From a virus: 25,489 bases of DNA. The notes beneath the pieces are model-generated. The model worked only from the letters and a program-made list of their open reading frames with translations. It did not search any database and was not told where the DNA came from. The DNA is taken from positions 1-25,489 of IMG/VR virus record IMGVR_UViG_3300044974_000288; one strand, given 5' to 3'. Of the stretch, positions 19,125-25,489 are shown piece after piece (position 1 is the first letter of the stretch; each line of letters begins with the position of its first letter). A program made the translations under genes and the position numbers.

Positions 19125-19126
19125 TT

Positions 19127-20089
19127 ATGAAAAATATTCTAATCGTTGGTGGCGCAGGCTATATTGGCACAAGACTCTCTAATCACCTGTTTGATTTGGG
19201 ATATAAGATACACGTTATCGACAACTTCTGGTTTGGTGATAAACTGAACCCAAGCATTTCAAAAGAAAAGAAAAGTCTTTGGGATATCAAACCCGCAGAG
19301 TTAACTTCATATGATGCAGTTATGTTTCTTGCTGGATTGTCTAATGATCCAATGGCGATGTTCAGACCAGACTTAAACTTTATTGAGAATTCTTCTGCAC
19401 CAATGTATCTTGCATTCATTGCTAAAGAAGCAGGAGTAAAACGTTTTGTGTGTGCAAGTTCATGTAGCGTATATGGGTTCACAAAGAACAAGACATTGAA
19501 CGAAGGCAGTTTAGTTAAGCCAGCATATGCATATGGTATTTCTAAACTGCAATGTGAACGTGGCTTAGAGACATTAGAAGATGATAACTTTAAACCAATT
19601 GTATTCCGTAAAGGTACAGTTGGTGGATGGTCACCAAAGATGCGCTATGATTTAGTTGTGAACACTATGTTGAAGAGTGCATTCACTACACAGAAGATTG
19701 TAGTTAACAATCCAAAGATTTGGCGCCCATTAATAGATATTCGTGATGTGATTCAAGGATATCAAAAAGCATTAGAAGCAGACTTGAATGTGTCTGGTGT
19801 TTATAATCTGTCTGGTGGCAATCTTACTATCGGACAATTGGGTGAAGCAATTCATGGAGAGTTGAGAAAAAGAGGATATGTTGTTGACTTAGTTATCAAT
19901 GAAAACAATGATGTTCGTAATTATAAAGTTACCACAGAGAAGATTGAAGATGAGTTGGGATTCAAGTCACAGTTTACTCCATTAGATTCACTTGCTGAGA
20001 TACTTGACAATATCGATCCATTGAGTTATAATTTCAATGATGATGAGTATTCTAATATAACAACTTTTCAGAAAGTTTTGGGCAAATGA
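19127..20089 (+). CDS. NAD-dependent nucleotide-sugar epimerase/dehydratase
   Basis: A 320-residue extended SDR. N-terminal GGAGYIGTRL is the NAD-binding GxxGxxG; ASSCSVYG supplies the catalytic Ser region, and YGISKLQCE (Y-x3-K) the catalytic pair. RPLIDIRDVIQGYQKALEA and GVYNLSGGNLTIGQLG belong to the C-terminal sugar-binding part. Substrate not readable. It sits between RmlC-like and RmlD-like genes, with a four-base overlap onto the latter. Confidence 0.85.
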   Translation: MKNILIVGGAGYIGTRLSNHLFDLGYKIHVIDNFWFGDKLNPSISKEKKSLWDIKPAELTSYDAVMFLAGLSNDPMAMFRPDLNFIENSSAPMYLAFIAKEAGVKRFVCASSCSVYGFTKNKTLNEGSLVKPAYAYGISKLQCERGLETLEDDNFKPIVFRKGTVGGWSPKMRYDLVVNTMLKSAFTTQKIVVNNPKIWRPLIDIRDVIQGYQKALEADLNVSGVYNLSGGNLTIGQLGEAIHGELRKRGYVVDLVINENNDVRNYKVTTEKIEDELGFKSQFTPLDSLAEILDNIDPLSYNFNDDEYSNITTFQKVLGK

Positions 20090-20769
20090 AAATACTATTG
20101 ACTGGTGGGTCAGGACTTCTTGGTAGAAATTTAATTTCGCATTTAGATGGACATGAAGTCATTGCACCGAGTAGTAGTGAGTTAGACATTACCGATCCGT
20201 TGTCTTTCATACAATTTAAATGTGATTTGATTATTCATTGTGCGGCTATTGCTAAGTTTGCTGATGCAGAAAAAGATCCGATTGGAACCATAGATACAAA
20301 CATTCAAGGCACATGTAACGCATTGAAACATGCAATGAATCAGAATGCTAGATTTGTTTTCATATCGTCATCACACGTATTTGATGGACAAAAAGGAAAC
20401 TACAGCCATGAAGATTTACCTAATCCACTCACACGATATGCAAAATCTAAAGTAGCCGCTGAAATGGCAACTCAAATTTATGAAAAATCATTAGTCATAC
20501 GAACAGAATTTTGCGATGTTGATTTTCCATTTGATACTGCATTCACAGATAAGTATTCATCTAAAGAATACATAGATGTTATTGCACCCAAGATTGCAGA
20601 GAAATGCTTAAGTGAACAAACAGGCATTTGTCACGTTGGTGGACCCAGACGATCATTCTATGAGTTTGGACAATTGAGAAATCCAAACGTGAAACCTGGA
20701 TCAGTTGAAAATTTATTAAAGACAAGCACAGTACCTATATTGATAGATACGAGTTTAATTGAGAATTGA
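20086..20769 (+). CDS. RmlD-like nucleotide-sugar reductase
   Basis: A 227-residue SDR, shorter than typical RmlD (about 290). GGSGLLGRNL binds the cofactor; LDITDPLSF, DLIIHCAAIAKFADAEKDP, NIQGTCNAL, VFISSSHVFDG, and YAKSKVAAE (Y-x3-K) follow the RmlD order. It would reduce a 4-keto-sugar made by the two preceding enzymes. ATGA overlap with the epimerase gene. The short C-terminal domain may mean an altered substrate range. Confidence 0.8.
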   Translation: MKILLTGGSGLLGRNLISHLDGHEVIAPSSSELDITDPLSFIQFKCDLIIHCAAIAKFADAEKDPIGTIDTNIQGTCNALKHAMNQNARFVFISSSHVFDGQKGNYSHEDLPNPLTRYAKSKVAAEMATQIYEKSLVIRTEFCDVDFPFDTAFTDKYSSKEYIDVIAPKIAEKCLSEQTGICHVGGPRRSFYEFGQLRNPNVKPGSVENLLKTSTVPILIDTSLIEN

Positions 20770-20776
20770 GGACATA

Positions 20777-22015
20777 ATGACAGCAACAGTAATTTCACAC
20801 ATCTATAATGAAGAATACATTCTCCCTTGGTGGTTAGAACATCACAAGAAAATTTTCGATCATGGTATCATTATCGATTATGCATCTACTGATAGGTCTC
20901 TTGAAATCATTAAAGAGATTTGTCCTACATGGGAAGTTGTACAATCTAAAAATGCAGAATTCAATGCTATGGCAGTTGACGCTGAAGTTTTAGAATACGA
21001 ACGTAAGATTGAAGGCTGGCGCATTTGTTTGAACGTCACAGAATTCTTAGTTGGTGACTACAGCAAGTTTTTAGTTGACACGATTAGGTCTACGCAACAT
21101 TTGATTCCCACAATTACATTTTGGGATTGGAATCCTAATGACGAATTAGATAAGACTAAACCATTATGGGAACAAAAGAAACAAGGTATTCACTATAAGA
21201 CAGACTTCATGGCTCGCCGTGCTAGAAGTTTGCACAATGTGAAGACTATGCAATATGATGTTGGTCGTCATTTTGCTTCATTAAACAATGAAGAGATGAT
21301 GATTTTTCATTATGCAAATTGTATTGCAAGTAAAGGTATGCTTGACAGAAGATTGCAGATTCAGACTAAAGTACCAGAACACGATAGAGTTCGAGGATGG
21401 GGAAGCCATCACTATCATGGACCAAATGGTGTAATGACTACTGAAACTCTAAAAGAATTGTGGAGTAAAGATTTATCTAAAGTGACAGATTGTAGTGAAG
21501 ACATTATTCGATACACTAAAGAGCCTGATGAAACATACGCATTAGACTTGGGATGCGGTGAGTATCCTAAGAATCCATTCAAAGCAAAGCATTTGTATGG
21601 TATCGATGTGAGAGATGACACTAAGAATAAAATCACAAAAGCAGATTTGGTTATTGAACCAATTCCCTTTATTGATAATTTCTTTGACTATGTGACTGCA
21701 CATGATTTCATCGAACACATTCCTAGATTGATGTACAGCCCAAATCGTAGATATCCGTTCGTAGAATTGATGAGTGAGATTTGGCGAGTATTAAAAGTTG
21801 GAGGAAAATTCTATTCTAAGACTCCTGCATTCCCTCATGCGGCAGCTTTTTGGGATCCAACGCACGTAAATATAATCACAGAACAAACATTTCCATTTTA
21901 TTTCGACAATGAAAAGATGTGGGCTAAAGAAGTTTATGGCTTCAAAGGTCAATTCAAAATCGAAAGTCAGACATGGGATGGACCACATTTATTAAGCACA
22001 TTAGTTAAGTGCTAA
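20777..22015 (+). CDS. glycosyltransferase–methyltransferase fusion
   Basis: A 412-residue protein. I chose the ATG at 20777, preceded by TTGAGGAC; an in-frame TTG at 20759 would overlap the previous gene. Residues 1–235 form a GT2/GT92-like domain: ISHIYNEEYILPWWLEHH, IIIDYASTDRSLEII, HDRVRGWGSHHYHG. Residues 250–412 form a class I SAM methyltransferase: YALDLGCGEYP (254–264), YGIDVRD (274–280), NFFDYVTAHDFIEHI and a FYSKTPAFPH loop. It likely transfers and then methylates the sugar made upstream. The stop codon lies in a CTAAATA motif. Confidence 0.78.
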   Translation: MTATVISHIYNEEYILPWWLEHHKKIFDHGIIIDYASTDRSLEIIKEICPTWEVVQSKNAEFNAMAVDAEVLEYERKIEGWRICLNVTEFLVGDYSKFLVDTIRSTQHLIPTITFWDWNPNDELDKTKPLWEQKKQGIHYKTDFMARRARSLHNVKTMQYDVGRHFASLNNEEMMIFHYANCIASKGMLDRRLQIQTKVPEHDRVRGWGSHHYHGPNGVMTTETLKELWSKDLSKVTDCSEDIIRYTKEPDETYALDLGCGEYPKNPFKAKHLYGIDVRDDTKNKITKADLVIEPIPFIDNFFDYVTAHDFIEHIPRLMYSPNRRYPFVELMSEIWRVLKVGGKFYSKTPAFPHAAAFWDPTHVNIITEQTFPFYFDNEKMWAKEVYGFKGQFKIESQTWDGPHLLSTLVKC

Positions 22016-22018
22016 ATA
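22012..22018 (+). promoter_or_regulatory. candidate late promoter, CTAAATA
   Basis: CTAAATA spans the stop of the fusion gene, 43 bases before the hydrolase ATG; third of three such sites in the longer gaps. Confidence 0.45.
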
Positions 22019-22022
22019 GATA

Positions 22023-22041
22023 ACCCACTCAAAAAGTGGGT
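22023..22041 (+). other. mRNA hairpin between fusion gene and hydrolase
   Basis: ACCCACT (22023–22029) and AGTGGGT (22035–22041) form a perfect 7-bp stem with loop CAAAA. It is followed by CAAAAACG, not T-rich, so it does not look like a + strand terminator. It may protect the hydrolase transcript's 5' end or control its translation. Confidence 0.55.
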
Positions 22042-22060
22042 CAAAAACGAAAGGAAAAAT

Positions 22061-22570
22061 ATGAAAGCACTATTAGCGGCTGTAGTATTTCTGTCGGCAT
22101 TATTCTTTACACACAATGCCATTGCGACAGAGTTGCCAACATTTAAAGAGATTTCGGATGCGGCAACAGCACCGAAAAATTCTAGCAAATCAGACCTGTA
22201 TTGGATGGCAATGAACATCTATTATGAAGCAGGCGGAGAACCTCTAATCGGTAAAATTGCAGTTGGCGCAGTTACCCTTAACAGATTAAGAGACAGTAGA
22301 TTCCCTAAAAACATTCGTGATGTTGTGACAGAACCACAACAGTTTTCATGGTACAATAGTAAAATTGCAAACACGCCACCAGCAGACAACAAAAAATGGA
22401 AAGAGTGTTATGAGGTTGCGAAGATGCTGTTGACAAAGACAGTAGGTAGTGATATAATTAAACTCTTAGAGGGCGCAACGCACTTTCATGCCACTAATAT
22501 TAAACCAGATTGGGCGGCAAGAAAAACAAAAGTTGCGACTATTGAAGGGCATGTTTTTTATAGAATGTAA
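22061..22570 (+). CDS. SleB-like cell-wall hydrolase with signal peptide
   Basis: A 169-residue exported hydrolase (Hydrolase_2/SleB family, a lytic transglycosylase-type fold). A signal sequence MKALLAAVVFLSALFFTHNAIA ends in AIA, and DLYWMAMNIYYEAGGEPLIGKIAVGAVTLNRL, RFPKNIRDVV, QFSWYN and HFHATNIKPDWA follow the family pattern, with E56 the likely catalytic acid. It acts on the glycan strand after export by Sec, so it could be a signal-arrest or secreted endolysin. AAAGGAA precedes the ATG. Confidence 0.85.
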   Translation: MKALLAAVVFLSALFFTHNAIATELPTFKEISDAATAPKNSSKSDLYWMAMNIYYEAGGEPLIGKIAVGAVTLNRLRDSRFPKNIRDVVTEPQQFSWYNSKIANTPPADNKKWKECYEVAKMLLTKTVGSDIIKLLEGATHFHATNIKPDWAARKTKVATIEGHVFYRM

Positions 22571-22582
22571 GGGCGATTTAAA

Positions 22583-22774
22583 ATGAGTATTATGAAAACT
22601 GAGATTAAGATGAGATCGTATCAGCGTAAGAATGGTTATCCAGCTTACTACTATGCATCAGAAAGCGAAATAAATAATTCGAATTTTCGTACAGCAAAAC
22701 CAGCAAAGGTGCAAACACAATTTGGCTACTACAAAAACGGTAGAATTACATCAGTACGATTCTATGAATCTTAA
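22583..22774 (+). CDS. hypothetical small basic protein
   Basis: A 63-residue basic, Tyr-rich protein (YQRKNGYPAYYYASESEI, then FGYYKNGRITSVRFYES), probably a small beta fold. Alternative ATG at 22592. No family recognised. It overlaps the gp33 gene by 11 bases. Confidence 0.6.
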   Translation: MSIMKTEIKMRSYQRKNGYPAYYYASESEINNSNFRTAKPAKVQTQFGYYKNGRITSVRFYES

Positions 22775-23003
22775 GATTTTAACTCAGAAAGAATTTGAAT
22801 CTGAAATCAAAAAGATTCAATTCGATAGGCACCCAATCACAATGATTGATGCTATTATTGAATACTGCACTATCAAAAACATTGAAGTCGAAACTGCGGC
22901 TTCTTTAATTACACCTCGCATGAAATCTTCAATTGAAGGCGAAGCAATGAAGTTGAAGATGATTACGCCCAAAGCTAGATTACCTATTGAGGTCGAAGAC
23001 TGA
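22764..23003 (+). CDS. 33: gp33-like late transcription coactivator
   Basis: A 79-residue protein. I chose the ATG at 22764, since the upstream extension to 22722 lies in the previous gene. The core PITMIDAIIEYCTIKNIEVETAASLI, then MKSSIEGEAMKLKMI and ARLPIE, follows the T4 gp33 pattern of helix–IP–helix with I…EA. Gp33 tethers the sliding clamp to RNA polymerase to activate late promoters. It lacks the N-terminal part of T4 gp33, as in cyanophage versions. Next genes are gp59 and gp32, the T4 order. Confidence 0.72.
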   Translation: MNLKILTQKEFESEIKKIQFDRHPITMIDAIIEYCTIKNIEVETAASLITPRMKSSIEGEAMKLKMITPKARLPIEVED

Positions 23004-23599
23004 TGAAGATGGATGCTATAGACGCATACAAGGTTTACTTAGGGATTAAAAATCACTTCACACAAGATAGCTACGATTGGTTCAAGTATAACAAGAAAGT
23101 CAATGTCACATACGATTCTTTTTTGAAACGTAAAGACAAAATCTTTTTTGCTAAACTTGGCAATCGTAAAGATGCTTACTTAGAAGAATTTTTAGTTTCT
23201 AATTTTCTACACGACACAAAAATGTGGGTCGGTGAACTTCTGTCTGAAGAGTGTGAAGAACGCTATAAAGAATGGAAACGCAAACAAGAATCGTTGACGT
23301 ATGTATTTAAAAATGAGATGGATTTTATCTCTGGTTGGAAGCCAGATGAACTAAATGAATTTTTTAATCTTAAAGGTGGAGATCATCCACCAATTATCAA
23401 GAAATATTTAAGAGGAGAAATCAGTCTGGAGACTCTAGCAATATTGAATTCACTATTGCATTTTGTCAAAAGATATGATACAATGATACATGATCCAATC
23501 TACAAAGAGGTAAGCAAGTTATGCAAAAAGTACCAGCCCTTTTTAAATTACGATACGGCACGGATGAAAAAGTCACTCAGAGAGTTAGTAGTGGCGTAG
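23003..23599 (+). CDS. 59: gp59-like helicase loader
   Basis: A 198-residue protein (T4 gp59 has 217). The features DAYKVYLGIKNHFTQDSYDWFKYNKKV, FLKRKDKIFFAKLG, LVSNFLHDTKMWVGEL, LKGGDHPPIIKKYLRGEISLETLAILN and FVKRYD match the T4 gp59 order. Gp59 binds fork DNA and gp32 and loads the gp41 helicase during replication and recombination. It starts one base into the gp33 stop. It lies directly upstream of gp32, as in T4. Confidence 0.82.
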   Translation: MKMDAIDAYKVYLGIKNHFTQDSYDWFKYNKKVNVTYDSFLKRKDKIFFAKLGNRKDAYLEEFLVSNFLHDTKMWVGELLSEECEERYKEWKRKQESLTYVFKNEMDFISGWKPDELNEFFNLKGGDHPPIIKKYLRGEISLETLAILNSLLHFVKRYDTMIHDPIYKEVSKLCKKYQPFLNYDTARMKKSLRELVVA

Positions 23600-23607
23600 T
23601 GGCAGTA

Positions 23608-23724
23608 ATGAGTAAACCCAAGAAGGTTTGCCGTCTATTGTCACAAAAAGAGAATTGTGATAGACTATATACTATAGTAGATTATGATAAAAGTGGACAA
23701 GCAAAACATACATTCAATACTTAA
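23608..23724 (+). CDS. small ORF between gp59 and gp32
   Basis: A 38-residue ORF, MSKPKKVCRLLSQKENCDRLYTIVDYDK…, after the gp59 stop. An in-frame start at 23521 would overlap gp59 by 79 bases. No strong ribosome-binding site. It contains a TCACAA/TTGTGA hairpin (23641–23646/23655–23660), so the region may act instead as a gp32 leader. Confidence 0.4.
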   Translation: MSKPKKVCRLLSQKENCDRLYTIVDYDKSGQAKHTFNT

Positions 23725-23744
23725 CATACAAGGAATATACTAAT

Positions 23745-24659
23745 ATGGCATCAACATCATTTGCAGATTTGAAAAAGTCACGCACCAAAGATTTGGAAAA
23801 ACTCACAGACGCAGTTTCCAAACTCACAAACAAAGAAGAAGGTAAGAAGTCTTATGAAGACACCCGATTCTGGAAACCCACAGTAGACAAAGCAGGCAAC
23901 GGATTCGCAACGATTCGTTTTCTTCCCGCACCCGCAGGTGAAGACGTGCCTTGGGTTCAAGTATTTCAGCACTCGTTTCAAGGTCCTGGTGGATGGTACA
24001 TTGAAAACTCGTTGACTACACTCAACAAGAAAGACCCTGTGTCTGAACACAATAGCATTCTATGGAACTCTGGTTCTGATGCTAACAAAGATATTGCACG
24101 TAAGCAAAAGCGTAAGTTGCAGTATATCGCAAACGTTTATATTGTCAAAGACCCTGCAAACTCTGACAATGACGGAACAGTTAAGTTGTTTAAATTTGGC
24201 AAGAAGATTTTTGACAAGTTAAATGAAAAGATGAATCCCGAGTTTGAAGATGAGACTGCTGTCAATCCATTTGATCTCTGGGAAGGTGCGAACTTCAAGT
24301 TGAAGATTCGTAAAGTTGAAGGCTATCAGAATTATGATAAGTCTGAGTTTGACACTCCAGGACCATTGTCTGGTGATGAAGATGATTTAGAGCGTATTTG
24401 GAAACAAGAGTACAACTTGTCTGAATTCTTAGATGAAAAGAACTTTAAGTCTTATGATGAGTTGAAAGCACGTTTGAACAAAGTGCTTGGGCTTGAAGAT
24501 GGTTCTTCTGGTGATAACTATCAGTCTATTAAACCTAACGTACCAGTTACTGCTTCAGCTAAACCAGCGCCAGCACCTGCTAAGAAAACTACAGTTGCAG
24601 ACTCAGTTGTTGATGACGATGAAGACTTAAGTTATTTTGAGAAGTTGGCTGAAGATTAA
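23745..24659 (+). CDS. 32: gp32-like single-stranded DNA-binding protein
   Basis: A 304-residue protein. The N-terminal part MASTSFADLKKSRTKDLEKLTDAV is the cooperativity region; RFWKPTVDKAGNGFATIRFLPA, WVQVFQHSF, RKQKRKLQYIANVYIVKDP, KFGKKIFDKLNEKMNPEFEDETAVNPFDLWEGANFKLKIRKV form the core; a Pro/Ala linker precedes the acidic tail VDDDEDLSYFEKLAED, which binds partner proteins. The T4 zinc site (His and three Cys) is replaced: the T4 CPVC block reads DPVSE, and the protein contains no Cys. It coats DNA in replication. AAGGAA precedes the ATG, and a terminator follows. Confidence 0.92.
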   Translation: MASTSFADLKKSRTKDLEKLTDAVSKLTNKEEGKKSYEDTRFWKPTVDKAGNGFATIRFLPAPAGEDVPWVQVFQHSFQGPGGWYIENSLTTLNKKDPVSEHNSILWNSGSDANKDIARKQKRKLQYIANVYIVKDPANSDNDGTVKLFKFGKKIFDKLNEKMNPEFEDETAVNPFDLWEGANFKLKIRKVEGYQNYDKSEFDTPGPLSGDEDDLERIWKQEYNLSEFLDEKNFKSYDELKARLNKVLGLEDGSSGDNYQSIKPNVPVTASAKPAPAPAKKTTVADSVVDDDEDLSYFEKLAED

Positions 24660-24687
24660 TATTTCGTAATCTCCTTTGTGACTTGAC

Positions 24688-24717
24688 GGGGAAGCAGTAA
24701 AATGCTTCCCCTTTTTT
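24688..24717 (+). terminator. intrinsic terminator after gp32
   Basis: GGGGAAGCA (24688–24696) and TGCTTCCCC (24703–24711) form a perfect 9-bp stem with loop GTAAAA followed by six T. It lies between the convergent gp32 gene and the minus-strand gene that ends at 24720. Confidence 0.94.
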
Positions 24718-24719
24718 CA

Positions 24720-25489
24720 TTAAGCTATAGCTATTTCAGCATTCACACTTGAGTCAGTAATAGCATTTCTAGATGAAGACAACATACTTGTATAAGTTAT
24801 ATTTTGAGATTGATCTGTAGTTGTTGAACTATTGTCTGATACAGTATTAACAGTCACACCTTTGCTTGCTGAAGCACCTGCGACTTCAGCAGAACTAGCA
24901 ATAACAGTTGCAGATACTGTTGATTTTGCGGGTGTCACAAAGTCTGCCATAGTAAGCCCACCACTCTTGTCTACGTCATATATTGGATTACCATTTTTAT
25001 CTAACATCAATACGTCAGTATCGTATTTTTTTACTTTGTAAGTGTTAACATTTCCAAATCCATCATCACCTAGCTGATCTACCATAGTAAATGGTGCTTC
25101 AACATATTTACCTTCTTTTTGACTATACACTTGAGGGGCGATGTAGTCCGATGAACTTTCACCTTGAATGTACTGTTCGGCCATCTTTGTATTAAATTTA
25201 TAATCAGCCAACATCTTGTCTTGTTCTACAGTACCAAATACACCAGAAGAAACCGAAGTGTCAATTTTAGATTTTAATGATGACGTTAACTCATTGCCAA
25301 CTTGTGCATATGTGAGTTTGTGTAAATCAGTTACGGCTTTATCAACTTGTGCTGATTTGTTTACATAGTCACGTTTAAATATATCTGCAACAAACTTTAT
25401 AATAGATGTTGCGGCTGTAGAACTATTAAATGTGTTATCCAGTTTACCCAACCCAATAAAACTTTGTGAGTTTTTCGGATCACCAGAGT
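24720..25489 (-). CDS. unidentified protein, partial (N-terminus beyond the window)
   Basis: The only minus-strand gene. The frame is open through the right edge: upstream of a TTG at 25451 it reads GDPKNSQSFIG with no stop, so the true start lies outside. At least 256 residues are present. A helical N-terminal part (SIIKFVADIFKRDYVNKSAQVDKAVTDLH, LTSSLKSKIDTS) is followed by a DKNGNPIYDVDKSGG segment and a long Ser/Thr/Ala/Val-rich tail (ATVIASSAEVAGASAS, TDQSQNITYTS). The composition suggests a virion structural or fibre-associated protein, but I do not recognise a family. Confidence 0.6.
   Translation of the reverse strand, partial: SGDPKNSQSFIGLGKLDNTFNSSTAATSIIKFVADIFKRDYVNKSAQVDKAVTDLHKLTYAQVGNELTSSLKSKIDTSVSSGVFGTVEQDKMLADYKFNTKMAEQYIQGESSSDYIAPQVYSQKEGKYVEAPFTMVDQLGDDGFGNVNTYKVKKYDTDVLMLDKNGNPIYDVDKSGGLTMADFVTPAKSTVSATVIASSAEVAGASASKGVTVNTVSDNSSTTTDQSQNITYTSMLSSSRNAITDSSVNAEIAIA

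Noticed and set aside
22669-22676. AATAAATA
   Set aside because: It lies inside the 22583 gene; AT-rich coding sequence explains it, although a gp33 promoter there is conceivable.
1-25489. CRISPR array or insertion sequence
   Set aside because: No regularly spaced repeats and no transposase or terminal repeats were seen; the repeats found are the promoter modules and one 28-nt pair.

Overview
The window looks like part of the genome of a T4-like tailed phage (straboviral/myoviral replication core) with AT-rich DNA, almost all of it coded on the + strand. The assignment rests on a gp33–gp59–gp32 block at the right end (late-transcription coactivator, helicase loader, single-strand DNA-binding protein, in the T4 order), a PhoH ATPase, a PD-(D/E)XK exonuclease, a DUF2452 protein, and many short ORFs joined by ATGA stop/start overlaps. 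The host is probably a Gram-negative bacterium, and I infer a betaproteobacterium: the phage encodes a tmRNA whose tag, ANDSRFALAA, resembles betaproteobacterial tags (ANDERFALAA type), and it carries lipoproteins and an entericidin-like peptide.

Layout. (1) 1–3906: an array of 20 intact tRNA genes, all with encoded CCA (and perhaps the last bases of a 21st, His, at the left edge). It is interrupted by a D,D-peptidase gene, a GNAT-like gene, a small conserved gene, a DUF2452 gene, and a 162-nt segment closed by a 14-bp perfect inverted repeat that may be a new stable RNA. (2) 3920–5518: HldE-type nucleotidyltransferase and sugar kinase, then a YkuK/DUF458 RNase H-like protein. (3) 5511–7869: an operon of exported proteins (DUF4384/LPP20-like, entericidin-like, LPP20-like lipoprotein) and small unknowns, closed by an intrinsic terminator. 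(4) 7966–13790: an accessory region of short genes driven by a repeated, near-identical sigma70-type promoter module (CAACA placed 20–21 nt before TTGACA). (5) 13781–18137: nucleotidase, metallophosphoesterase, PGDYG-like and conserved phage proteins, PhoH and exonuclease. (6) 18149–18550: a circularly permuted (two-piece) tmRNA gene with a 50-codon ORF inside its intervening segment. (7) 18570–22015: RmlC-, epimerase- and RmlD-like enzymes and a glycosyltransferase–methyltransferase fusion. (8) 22061–24717: SleB-type cell-wall hydrolase, gp33, gp59, gp32 and a terminator. (9) 24720–25489: the only minus-strand gene, partial, unidentified.

How it fits together. The phage carries much of its own translation support: tRNAs for most amino acids, an initiator-type tRNA and a ribosome-rescue RNA. 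Early transcription is probably by host sigma70 RNA polymerase at the repeated promoters, and late transcription by gp33 with a phage sigma at CTAAATA/TATAAATA-type sites, three of which lie in the intergenic gaps after phoH, the exonuclease and the glycosyltransferase. The HldE-like pair and the RmlC/epimerase/RmlD/GT-MT cluster suggest the phage makes or alters an activated (deoxy)heptose or related sugar and attaches it to a surface or virion glycan. The permuted tmRNA with a nested ORF is the most striking element; the inverted-repeat RNA candidate and the promoter module follow.
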